From positions 31,397,044 to 31,461,043 of the forward strand of contig NC_134649.1 of NCBI RefSeq assembly GCF_030463565.1: 64,000 bases of DNA, read 5' to 3'. The translations under genes and the position numbers were made by a program. Of the stretch, positions 38,567 through 50,400 are shown piece by piece. The notes beneath the pieces were generated by a model. That model was not told the origin of the DNA. It was given only the letters and a program-made list of their open reading frames with translations, and searched no databases. Within the stretch, counting starts at the first letter, position 1, and every line of letters begins with the position of its first letter. This DNA comes from Pelecanus crispus (lineage: Eukaryota > Chordata > Aves > Pelecaniformes > Pelecanidae).

Positions 38567-41087
38567 CACTACGGGTGGCACAGAGCACAGCAGACACGCA
38601 CACCGTCACAATGTTCAGAGGGAGCACACCCGGCATCGCACTTACCGCTGGAAACAGCACCCGCCCACGCCTGGCCCTTCGCACCTTTGCACCCTCTGTC
38701 CCCCCGCCCTGGCCAGCAGACTGCCACAATTCGGGCTGGGGGCCTGGCCCGGTGGGGTGGGCTACATGCCCCCGGTCCCGGCAGGCGCAGAGGCGAGGTG
38801 GTGGATGTGCTCAGGCGGCGAGACGGGCCCCGGCGGGGGTCTCGGTCCCGCGTGCGATTTACACACTGTACAAGTATTTACAGCGCGAGGAGTGGCGGGG
38901 GGCCGGGGGCCCAGAGGAGGCACCCTCAGGCTATGCACTTGTCATCGGCGGGGAGAGGCGGTGGGTGTGCGCAGGGCTGGGGCTGTCCTGCGTGGGGCTG
39001 CCCCACGGGAGTGCCGTGCTCCCCCCATCCCACAGCCACCGGCCTCTCCCCCAGCCTTGGGCACAAGCAGAGCCCCCTGCGAGGGACCTGCCACAAGAGT
39101 GTGGGCTTCCCACGGCAACCGGGTCCTTGATAACAAGTGCATAAATCTGCTAAGAGCTTTCAGTACAGTGATGGACTGATGGAAAAGAAGAAAAGAAAAG
39201 TCCAGGCAAAGGACAGCAAGCACTGAAAGGCAGGTGGAACCGTGCAGAGAAGTAGCAAGCCATGCTCTACGACGGGACAGACGGTCATGGGCGCTAGGGC
39301 TGCCCTTTGGCAAAGTGGCCCTCCGTGGGTCGAACATGCCACGAATTCATACGCACGGGTGATCGATAAAGAGTAGTTATCGGGTCGCTCGGCGGCACGC
39401 TTTGCGATGAAACCCTTAGGCGCGACATTGAACTGATTAGCTATTCACAGGTCTTGTTCTGGAGTCGTGTTATTTCGTTGCATAGATCAGGCGGGCAAGC
39501 GGGCGGCTGCTACCCGCCGTGGGGGGCACCGGGGGGGGTGCCGCGGGCGCGGGGAGGCGGCAGGGCACGGGCGGTGCGTGGCTGTACGCTGGCAAGCCCC
39601 CTCCTCGGGCTGCCTCCCCCCCCGGGGAACCCCCTCTTGGCGGGGCAAGCGGGCTTTGGCCGCCGGCCGCTGTGCCGGCCGTCCCCGCAAAATGGCTTGA
39701 GAAGGACTTGGATTGCACAGTAAGAGGAAGGATACTGCCGGAGGCAAAGCTCTCCTGATCTTGTTCCACGGGATTTGTGCTCTTTTGTAGCCTCCTGCAC
39801 TCTATTGCTTCTACAGACGACAGCCCGTGTGCTAACTCATCGCACAAAGCAAAGAGGGAAGAGGATTTGGTACAAAGTTTAAAAAAAAAAACCCCAAAAC
39901 CAAAATAAAATTAACCCAGAGAAACTGAGAAAAAAAGACACCCCCCCCCGACGACGCCCCATGCCCCCCCCGGTGCGGATGAGGTATACACAGAAATCAA
40001 AGTGGGATGATTAAGGCTGTTCTTGAAAGAAAAGGGGTGCCCGGCGGTGGGCGCGCTGGCTGCGTGGCGAGGGCGAGCGCGGCCCTTTCAATGCTTCCAA
40101 TGGCTTCGGGGTGGCGCCGCGTGCCGGGACACGCGCCCGGCTGGCGGCTGTGTCGGCAAAGGCCGGCTGCGCCGCCTGTCAGAGTCCTATGGCCTCATAT
40201 TTCTGTAGTGAAACAGTGTTAGGTCCTAGCTGACACGCTCCGGGGGCTCCCCAGTGGGGCCGGGAGCGGGCCGCAGTGCAGGGGGCGTGGGGACGGCCCC
40301 GGCGGGGCGGACAGGGTCGGGAAGGAGGAGCGGTGCCCACAGCGCCCAGCCCTCGGTTTGCAGGGGGGGAAAAACCTATGAAGAGGCCAGAGCTGGGGTT
40401 CGGAGGGAGCAACTCTGCGTATAATCTTGAGAAAGGGCTGCGGCCCACCTACGGGGCCTGACCCGATGGCCCGGATCAGGCCCGCCTCCTCGGGGTGGCC
40501 GCCGGGGCTCGCCACGTGCCGCGCCGGAGCTGCTCGCCAGGCGTGGGGGGCGCTCGCCCCAGGGCGTCTGTCAGTCTCCCGCTCGGCCGCCGTTTGGTCC
40601 AGCATCCAGGGATTGCCCTGCTTTCAAAAGCTTGCAAGAGACAGAGAGAGAGGCGTTAGCCCGAGTGGTGACATCCCTGCAGAGGGAACCCCGCCGAGCG
40701 GCGGTGCCGGCCCGAGCGAACGGGCGGCAGCGAGCCAAGCGGCACTACCGGCAGAGCAGCTGCCGCCGCCCCCGCACTGGACGGGCTCCCAGTGCAAAGC
40801 TTGGGCTGCCCAAACCTTCCCTGCAAACCCGGGGTCTGCACCAGCATCCTCATGGCATCTGCCCACACGGTGCTGCCAAGACCAGGGAAAAAGGCCAAGT
40901 CCCCACACCTCGGCTCGGGGCTGGCGCTCGGGCATGAGGATGGGGACCAGTGGCTCAGTGTGAAGGGGATGGAACTGCACCATGTCCTGCTCACCCTGGG
41001 GGCAGGGAGCAAAGCAGGGCAGGGCTCAGTGGGTGCCAAGGGGGACAGCGGTGCCGTGGGAGCCCCGGGGATGGCATGGTGGGGAGG

Positions 41088-41155
41088 ACTGGTGTGATGG
41101 AGGGGACTGATGTGATGGAGGGAAGTGGTGCGATGGAGGGGACTGGTGTATGGCT
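41088..41155. repeat. Short tandem repeat in a BSN 3' intron
   Basis: Four units of about 17-20 bases based on GATGGAGGGGACTGGTGT, between the two predicted untranslated BSN exons. Confidence 0.75.
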
Positions 41156-41172
41156 GTGTCCCGGACACTCAC

Positions 41173-41269
41173 CGTTATACTCAGAGTCTGGCGCCGCATG
41201 CTGAATTCACTGGCTTCTTCATAGGTTTTTCCACTGCAACGACTCGATCTCCGCTCGCTTCCCAAACTC
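41173..41269 (-). other. BSN: Probable exon of BSN downstream of the main stop codon
   Basis: The segment is 97 bases between a good acceptor (CCCACCACAG) and a strong donor (GTGAGT). It follows the stop-containing exon in transcript order. If the stop codon is spliced out, it reads in frame through GKTYEEASEFSMRRQTLSIT. It also carries one half of a 23-base inverted repeat (41210-41232). Confidence 0.6.
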
Positions 41270-41364
41270 CTGTGGTGGGAGGGAACGGGAGGAGCTGGGG
41301 GGTGTCAGGCACAGCTGGGGCAGGAAGAGCTCACGGCGCAGCGTGTGACGCTGGCTGCACTCAC

Positions 41365-41419
41365 CTTGTGCCGTTCTCTCACCAGAACGAAGTGAACTTC
41401 TTGCCAAAAGCCGACACCG
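41365..41419 (-). other. BSN: BSN exon holding the stop codon
   Basis: It codes AVSAFGKKFTSFW and TGA, then 14 bases of untranslated sequence before the donor CAAG|GTGAGT. A second donor-like site, TTCTG|GTGAGA, overlaps the last Trp codon and the stop 18 bases earlier (see findings). Confidence 0.9.
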
Positions 41420-44400
41420 CTGCACGGAAGCCAGGAGAGGTGTCAGCACGGCACAGCTGCCCCGGCCGCCCACCTCCCCAGCCCCCAAACCACTGCTTTT
41501 GCCCCAAACCATGGGAGCCCTACATCCCACCAGCTGCTCCTGGCCATACCCATGGCACCCAACACCATCTCAGTGCAGAAGAGCATCGCTGCCCTGTCCC
41601 CATCTCCTGGAGCAGCTCACCTTCAGTCAGTTTGCCTGCTTGTTCCGCTGCCCCCCCTGGCAGGATTTTGGAGAAAACACTCTCTCCTTCCGCTCCGGGC
41701 TGCCCTGTGGCTGTGCCGGTGGGACCACGCGGCCCAGCTGCCCTCGGACCAGCCTTGCTGTCTGTTGGGGGACAAATGAAACCACTGTTAGCAGGGGACA
41801 GGCCTGGCCCGGGGGGCTCGGCCAAGCCCCCGGGGTGCCAAGCAGCCGGTGCGGTGGGGACAGCACCATGCCGCTGGGCCCACTGACCTGCTGCTCCCAG
41901 GGGCTGTGCTGCGGGTGCTCTCCCTGGCTGCTGTGGCACTTTCACTGTGGGTTTGGATGTGTCCGTCTGCTCCACTTTCGGCTAGAACAGGGAAAACAGT
42001 TCTCAGGGCTCACCCTCCCAGCAGAGCATCCTCTGCAGGTGGCCCCAGGCTGGGAGGTGACACTGAAACCCCTTAACACTGTGGGGAAAATGGCCCTGCA
42101 GCCCCAAAATGGCAGGGAGGGATCCAGGGCACAGGGTTGTCCCCTCCCAGGTCCCCTCAAGGGGATGGCTGCTCCTGCAGCACACAGGGGCAGCCATGGT
42201 GGGCACACAGATGGGATATGCCTTGCCCCACGGCTCCCATCCCCAACCCTTCCCCTGCCAGCCCTTGGCCTCAGCTAGCCCAGCCAGTCCTGGGCAGAGC
42301 CGCAGGGTGGGGAGGCAGCCAAGGCAGCCGAGCCCCTACTTACCGGCGGTGCTGGTTGCCCACCCGGCTGCGCGTGGAGCGTGGCTGGCGTCTTCCCTGC
42401 TGCCTGGGCTGGCCCTGGCTGCTGCTGTGGAGGCCGGGACGATGGGGGTCCCTGCGTCCTGCCCCTGGCCTCGGGCTGTGCCGAGCCTGCCGGCTGGGCA
42501 GCCTGCCGCGCTGCCGGCTGCTGCCGCGCCGCTTGCTGCCCTGCCTGCTGCTGCCTGGCCGCTGACTGCTGCGGGTGTGCGAGGGGCTCCGTCTTCGGCG
42601 TTGGGGTGGCCAGCCCGTGTGGCTGGGGGGGCTTCTGTGCCTTGGGAGTCTCGGTGCCGTGGTGGTGAGCAGCGGGGCGAGACGGCGGGGTGTACTCAGA
42701 GGAACCAGGGCCGTAGGGTGCAGGCGTGCGGGGCTCGGGCTGCTGTGCTTTCTTCGGGGCGGCCATTGGCCCATGGCTGCGGGGCTCGTGGCGGCCAGGC
42801 TCCCGCGGGTGCTGCTTGGCCGAGCGGCGTGGGGGCTCATCACCAGCATGCCGGGAGGTACCGGCATGGCGCCCGTACTCCCCGTGGTGCCGGTGCTCGC
42901 GGTGCTGGGGGTAGTCATCGTGCTGCCACGGGTCCTCGTCGGGGGGCTCATCGTAGTCGTGGTAGGTGTGCTTAACCGGGGGTCTCTTCTGTGAGGAAGA
43001 GTGGCCACCGTAGTGCCTGACCCTCTCCGCCCGCGCCTCCCTGGGCTTATCAAACCAGTCTGTCTCCTCCTGACCCAAATGATAGGCTTCGGAAACCAAA
43101 AACAAACCACAGTCAATCTCTTGCTCGAGGCCACCCGGGTGGAAGCCATGCAATGAGGTGGGAGAGGCAAGCAGCGGGCACACGTGCAGGGGACAGCCCG
43201 TGCTGGTGGGGACGGGACGCGGCGCGGCACGGCACGGCGGGGCACCGCATGGGACCGGCTAACACCGAACACCCGGGGTGGGGGGAGGAAGGCACGTGTC
43301 AAGCAAACTGAGGTGGTGAGAGTGTCTCTGCGTACAAGCGGACGGGCATGCCCCGGGGAAGCGCCATGCTCTGGGGTGGTCACCACGGGGAGCCGTTACC
43401 TTCACTGTCCGAGACAACGCAATGGGCATCGTCCATGCCGTAGCCCTCCTCGTGCTTGTACGAGTGACTCCTTGGCACGTCTTTGATGTGCTCTTGCACA
43501 TCAGGCAATGAGTGACTGGAGCAGAACTGGGAACAGGGGTCCCCCGCTGACTGGGGGCCGGGCCCCCCCACAGCACGTGAACCCCCCACCGCCTTCCCCA
43601 GGGGGCTGACGGGGCTCTCCTCCTCTGAGGGCTGTGTGCGGATGGGCACCCGCCCGCGGCTCTGGCTCATGCCAAGGGATGAGGGCTTGGAGCTGCCTTT
43701 CTGGGGGCGCTCCGCACCCTCCCGCTCATAGGACTTGCTCCGGCCGCCTGCCTCCCGGCTGGAGGACTTTTCCACTCCGTAGCCGGAGGAGCGGGTTCTG
43801 CTGCCAGCAGAGTAGACCCGCTCCTCCTCGTCCACCAGATCCCGGCTGGAGACACCGTAGTACTTCTGCTGCTCGTAGACGTTCTTCTTCAGGCCGTAGG
43901 TGATCTCCTCCTGCAGCTTCTTGGCCCTGGAGGCCACGTTGCTGCTGCCAACTGAGGTTGTTGCTGCGTAGGAGGCTAGGTCTGACTCCACGTCTTTGGC
44001 TTCTTCGATGGGGGAGAACTTGGAGATCTTCTGCTCCATGCCCTGCTTCCTGTGCTTGCTGCGCTTTGAGGAGACAACGGCGGGTGCCAGGTTCTTGGAT
44101 GAATGCTTCGGCAGTGCTGCACCAGAGCTGTGCTTGTCCGCCCGTGAGGAGTGTCGGTATTCACTGTCCCCGTAGTAGTAGGAAGAGCCGGCGGAGCTCC
44201 CTGACACCCTACCATTGCTCTCCGCACCCCGGTGGTAGCTGTTCTTCCCTCGATGGTCGGGGCCATGGTGGTCGTAGACGTCCTCCTCAGACTCCTCTTC
44301 GGCTCTGGTGTAGCAGCAGGGCCGGCCAGAGCCCTCGGTGTCCCCCAGCTCACTCTTCTCTCTGCCATGGCGGCCATCGGCACCCATGCCCACCGGCTCT

Positions 44401-47400
44401 GCTTTCTGCCCCTCCACCGCCGGGGTCTCCTTGGTGAGTTCACTGATGTCCTCGATCATCACGTAGTTACGGGGGATGTTCTGCTCCAGGCTGGTGTAGA
44501 GGGACTCGGAGGAGAAGCTGGCCGAGGGGCCCTGTGCCATGCTGGCTCTCTCAGCTGGCCGGGCCTCGGGTGCCTTGTACTGCTCGTAGCTGCTGCTCAC
44601 CGTCGTGGCGCTGAAGGTGACATCAGGGACGGCAGAGGAGCTGGTGGCCGTGCTGATGACCTCATAGTTGGTGGGGATCTTCTGCTCCAGGTCAGCCAGC
44701 GAGGTCTGCCGTGGCTTCTGGTGCCCACTGGCCATCTCTGCTGGGCTCTGGAAGACGGTGGGCTGCGCCGCTGGCACAGCAGCCACCCCGGCGAAGGCGC
44801 TAGGGGCTTGGTAGGGGTTTTGGGGCCGGAAGCCTGGCTGGCCTGGGGTGCCCAGCTCCGGGTATGCAGTGCTGGGGGCTGGGAAAGCGCCAGGTGAGGC
44901 AAAGGCGGGCAGCGGAGCTGCCGGCAAGCCATCCTGTGAGGTGCTGGCCGCGGGGTACTGGGGGGGCTGCAGGCGTGCCGGCGGGAAAGCAGCGGGGCCC
45001 TGTGGGGCGGGGTATGGGTAGGCGCTGTAGGAGGCAGTGGCGGCGAAGTCGGGGTACTGCCCGGTGGGCGCGGGGCGCAGGCCAGCGCTGTCGTAGGCAG
45101 CGAGGCGCAGGCTATGCAGCTCACTGTCAGACAGGTAGTCACGGCGGTCCCCAGGGCAGCGCAGGTAGGGGTGGTCCCGCCCTCCCCCCCGCTCCTTCAG
45201 CAGTGACTCCTTGCGCTGGGTGATGCCCAGCTCCAAGTACTTCAGCTTGGCGTCGATCTCCTTCTCCTCCTCATCCAGTTCCGCCTGCTTCTTCCGCAGC
45301 TTGGTGGCCTCATGCTCCACCAGCTTCAGGTCGCGGTCCAGCTCCTTCAGCAGGCTGGCCTTGGTGACTGGCGCAGTGGCCTTGGGGGCCAGGCTGCTCA
45401 GGTAGAGCTGGGGGGTGGCTGGGCTGGCCAGGGGGATGTGGGGCTCCTCAGGTGGTGGGCTGGGCAGCGTCCGCTTCACCTTGCGCGCCAGCGGGCTCGA
45501 CTGCAGCCCCCCCACCTGCAAAGCCAAGGGACACCAGGTCAGGCATGCGGACGGGCGTCTCCCCGTTTTCCCCGAGCATCACGGAGCTTCTCCCGTGCCC
45601 CAGGGTTGCGGTGAGGTGGCCTGCTGTGCACATGTCCCCCCATGCACCGAGGAAGCGGCGTTTATGTAAAAGTGCAATAAATAGGATGGAAGTAACAGGC
45701 AGGGCGCTTTCCGTGAGTAATTACCGGGGGTGGCAGCCAGCCAAGCGCCGGGCCAGCCGTGTGTGTGCCGCTGCCTGCCACAAAAACTGCTTTCCGTCCT
45801 CGGGTGCTTTGCAGCGGGGCTCGGGGGAGCAGCCGGGGACTGCTGCTGCCCTGGGCACTGCCCTGGGGCTCTTTGCCCTTTGCCTTGGCAGCCCAAGGCA
45901 ACTGCAGTGTGTGGGGGCAAAGGTGGGAGCGAGAGTCACCACAACCCAAAATGGAGCCATGCGTGGCGGCTGCTCCTCAGGAGAGGAGGGGGACCCGGCT
46001 GGGGCAGGGGGCAGGGGACAGCCCTGATCCTGCCACCCAGCCAGCTCCTGCCCACTGACGGGCTTATGCAGCCGGGGGAGCTCCAGGGCCTCCCGCCAGC
46101 TGCCAGCTCCTGGCTTTGGTGCACGCATCTGTGCCCGCTGGCTGCCATCAGCTGCTGTGGGAAGCCAGACTTTTAAAATATTAATTGCCGCAGTGCTAAT
46201 GAAACTGAAATGTCCCAAGGTGCCTCCTGGGGCTCTTCCCCGAGGGAAAGGTTGTTCCCCGCACCGACGTACCTGGGTGCCGGGGAGCAGTGGGTGCTGG
46301 TAGAGGGAGAACCTGTCCTTGCTGGCCTCCTCGGCGGTGGGGCTGATGGGCTTGGGGTCGGAGAGGGAGCGCTGCATGGTCTTGATGGGGCGCGGCAGCG
46401 TCTGCTGGCGCTGAGCCGAGTCAGTGGTGAAGTGCTTCTGCGGGGGGACGTGAGCCTTGTTCAGCCGCTCGCTGGTGGCGAAGGAGGACTCTAGGAGGCG
46501 GTGGGGAGAGAGGGGGGAGACGGGTGAGTAGAGGACCTGTGGAGAGCGGGGCGGCTGGCGGGTCACCAGCTGGGAGAGAGACTCGGCTGGCAGATGGGAC
46601 TGGTAGCCGATTTCCAGGGGATCCGGCTTCTTCTTCTCAAACTTGCCGAGGGTCTGCTGCCGCACGGCGTGGGGATCCAGGGGGCCCGTGCTCACCATCT
46701 GGATGTTGGTGGAGTAGGGCGGGATGGTGGTGGGCACCGTCAGCTGGGGGACCACAACGCCGGGCTGGGGGGCTGGCTCTGGCTCCGTCTGGCAGGCCAG
46801 GCTCTCGCCCCGCTGTGTCTTCTCCGGGGCTGAGATGTACTTGACTATCTCCACCCGGGGGTCATGGGTGGTGATGTGGATGGAGGGGGAGACGCGGAGG
46901 AGCTGGTCGGGCTCTGTCTGCACTGAGCAGTCGCTGATGGTCTGGATGCCCACGCTGGCCGTGCCGCGGGCCGCCCCCTCCGGCTTGCCCTCGGCGCCGG
47001 CCTCGGTGTGCCGTGAGGGCCGGGAGCGCCGGCGGCGCACAGGCTGCTCCCACTCCCCACTGTCCTCCTCATCTGTCTGCACGCTGCAGTCGGCGCTGCG
47101 CCGCGCCCGCCGCCGCCGCGACAGCAGGTACCGCTCCTCGCCGTCCTCCTCATCCGTCTGCACGCTGCTGTCTGCCGTCTTCCTCGCTGTGAAGGCCTCC
47201 CGCGCCGCCTCCTTCTCATATGCATCCCGCAGCCGCGGCATCGAGTTCCTCTTCTTGATGCCCCGGCTGGGCTCCCAGGGCTCCTCGGCTTGCAGTGACA
47301 TGTCTGAGGCCGAGCTGCTGAGTGGCCGCTGCAGTGCGGGGTAGCGGGGGCCAGCGGGCCCCTCCGGCGGCACCTCGCCTGGTGGGGGCCACACCTGACC

Positions 47401-50400
47401 GTTGTGTGGTGGGCCCCGCAGCGCCTCGGCGGGCCCCTCAGGAGGGCGGGTGGTGGGCTCGGCGGGTGCAGGGAAGACACTCTTCTGCCGCTTCTGCTCC
47501 TCCAGCTGCTGCTGCAGCTGGTGCTGGAGCTGGTGGATGTGCTCGAGCTGGAGGCGCTGCTGGGCGAGCTGCTCCCGCTGCAGTGCCAGCTGTGCATGCC
47601 GCTCCTCCTGCTGCTGCTGCAGCACCTGCTGCTTGATGCACTGCAGCTCCTGCAGCTCCCGCTGCACCAGCAGCTGCTCCTTCTCCCGGTGCCGCTGCAG
47701 CTCTGCGCGCTCCCTTTCCAGCTCTTCCTGCAGCCGCAGCTGCCGCAGCTTCTCCAGCTCCACGCGCTCCCGCTCCAGCTGCAGCACGTGCTCCTGCTGC
47801 TTGCGCTGCCGTTCCTCCTCCCGCTCCCGCTCCTCCCGCTGAGCCCCGTCCAGCAGCGGCTTGGGCACCGCGGCCGCCTGCCCGCCCTCCTTGCTGGCTG
47901 CTGGTGCCGCCGACCCCTCAGCACGGGGAGCAGCCCCTGCTGGCTCTGCTCTCTGCAAACCACCGGTGGGGGCGGTGGGGGCTTTGGGAGCCGGACCAGC
48001 ACCCACCGCTGCCGGTGCTGTGCTGATGGGCTTGCCCAGGTAGACGGGCGTCTCCATCAGCGAGGCCGCTGGGGCTGGCCGGCTGGGGGCCGGGTAGCGG
48101 TAGAGGCCCTGTGCCGCCAGCGGGACACGGGGGGTGACGACCGGCAGCCTGGCCAGGCTAGCCAGCGGGACCGCCGCCATGCCGCCCGGGCCGTAGGGTC
48201 TGTACAGCCCACGCAGCATGGGCCGCAGCACTGAGGCTGGCTGGGTGGTGATGGGCAGCGTGGAGGCGATGGGCGTGTTGATGGTGGAGTAGATCATGCC
48301 GTCAGCGGCCCGCACGGTGGCGGTGGAAGGGAACATCTGCCGGATGGCACCCAGGCGGACGCCGGGGACGTTGTACTGTGCCAGGCCCTGCCGCGCCTCA
48401 GGGAAAGTGGGGTTGTACATCCCGCCAGGTTTGGGGGGCATGGGGCCCTGCTGCTGAGCCGCCAGCCCTCCTGTGCCCCCCAGCCCGGCGCTGGGGCCGT
48501 AGGGCAGCAGGTCGGGGCCATTGGTGTGCCGGCCCCCATACTGGTCCATGGAGTTGAGGGCGGCGCACATGCGGCTGATCTCGCGCGCCGTGGTGGCACT
48601 GTAGTGGGCCAGGCTGGACTCCTGGAAGCTGGCCAGGTCCCCCCGGGGCGAGAAGCGGTAGTCGGAGTAGATGTTGGAGGCCGAGCTGTACCTCCGCATG
48701 GGGAGCGGGTGGCCCAGCAGCTCTGCCGGCTGGCGGAGGTCGGAGAAGGAGCCGTACTGCAGCCCCTGGCCCAGGTAACCCCCCTCGGCGAAGCCCACGC
48801 TGTAGGAATGCTTCATGGTGCTGAGGTCCACGGCAGCATCACCCGCTGGGGAGGGGAAGGGCTGATCCCCCTTTGTGGGATAGTAGTTCATTCCGATTTC
48901 GGAGAGGTTCGTGTCTGACATGGAGGAATAGAGGCGGCCGAAGGCGCCGGTGGGGTAAAACTTCTGCTCCTCGTAGAGCGCGGGTGCCGGGGCCGGCTGC
49001 TCCCGGTAAGGAAAGGTCTCTGGCAGCTCTGGTTCTCTGCTGCTGTAGAGGGGCCCGCTGGCCTTCCGGCCAGGTGCTGCCACCTCCCCCGCTTTCTTCT
49101 CTGGCATCTTGGAGGTGGGATTGAAAGTGCCTGTGCAGCTGCTGCCAAAGGGGAACTTGTAGACCACATCGCAGCAGGCCACCTGGCTCTCCGGCTTCAC
49201 GCCCGTGAGGTCTAGCACATTGGCTGGCGGCTCCTCCTTCAGCACTTTGGTCACTGGGCCGGCTGCTGCCTCTTCCATCTGCACCATCATCACCTGGGAC
49301 TTCTTGCCACCCAGGGCGAGGAAAGGGCTCTGGCTCTTCAGCTCCACCGGCACTGCTCGGTACAGCTCTGAGCCCGGCTCTGGTGGGAAGGGCTGTGGGA
49401 GGCTGACGACGTTCTGCGCCCCGCCGGTCTGCGTGATGAGCATGTCCTTCTTCACCATCTGGCCCGGCACGCCGTACCTCACAAACTTGGTCTGGGGGGC
49501 AGTGGTGGGCTCAGGCTTGCTGCCAGCTGCCCCGCTGGCTCTGACAGCAGCCGTCTGGACACCCTGCTCCACCTGCTTCATCTGCGCCAAGCACACTGGG
49601 CTCCCGGTCCCCTGCCCAAAGTCAACCCGGCTCTGGAAAGGGTCTCCATAGACCACGGGCTGCTTGGACTGTGAGAGGAGCATGGGGGAGGCGATGGCCA
49701 GGCCGGCAGTGCTGGCTGCTGCAATGATGGCGTGAGGCTGCTCCTGGGCATTGAGGTTGATGATCAAGGGCTGGATGGCTGTGGACTGCCGGCTCGGGAT
49801 GTGGTCCAAGGTCAGGCAGTACTTCCTGGCCTCAGTGGCCAAGGAGGTGAGATCCATGCCTTGGTCCGTTATGATGATGGGAGCAGACTTCAGCGCGGTC
49901 CGTAAGTCCACGGCGTTAGTGCTCGGCGCCTTGGGCCCTGGCTCGACCCGGGACGTGCCAGGGATGGAGGAGATGCGGCAGAGAGAGATGTTTTCGGCGG
50001 GGAGCGCTCCCCAGCCATACAGCCCTGCGATGCCATCAGTGGCTGCAGTCACAGCGGGTGCCTTCTGGGCATGCTCCTTCACCGGTTGTGCCCTGACGTA
50101 GGCACCCGGTGGCTGCTCTGGCTCCAGTGCCTGGCTGTAGCCGTGTGCTGACAGCTGCCGGCTCAGCCTGGTGGGAGACGAGGCGGGGGATGTCGAGGAG
50201 CCGGAGCTGGCCGGCTTGGTTTGGCTGGCCGCGTCTGCTGCCAGCGTGATCAGCATGAAGGGGGCGTCCTGTGAAGAGGGCTGCCGGGTCAGGCGTGGTG
50301 AGCCCACCCGGTGCGGTGTCTGCGTCCCCTGAGCCACCATGGGGGAAGAGGTGGCGGGGCCGGCAGTGGTGGGACCCTCGTAGGGGAGGAGAGGGCTCTG

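Larger units (their letters stand above)
38435..40995 (-). other. BSN: Probable terminal 3' untranslated exon of BSN
   Basis: It starts after an acceptor CCCCCAG at about 40996-41002 and runs about 2.5 kb to the poly(A) signal at 38453. It holds a CpG-dense block (39300-39480), homopolymer runs near 39880-39960, and half of an inverted repeat (40368-40390). Its first 372 bases are open in one frame (see findings). The exact boundaries are inferred from consensus sites. Confidence 0.55.

Noticed and set aside
37346-39130. 594-codon plus-strand frame over APEH intron 1 and the BSN/APEH gap
   Set aside because: It is made of minisatellite and CpG-island sequence, antisense to both genes, with no homology seen.
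39361-39470. Idea that the CpG-rich block at 39.4 kb is bacterial or vector contamination
   Set aside because: It is embedded without a join in the BSN 3' region and has no coding frame or vector motif; conserved untranslated sequence is the simpler reading.
45721-46272. Apparent extension of the BSN giant exon by about 184 codons
   Set aside because: It is beyond a good donor at 46272; bassoon similarity stops there and the next exon resumes in phase at 45515.
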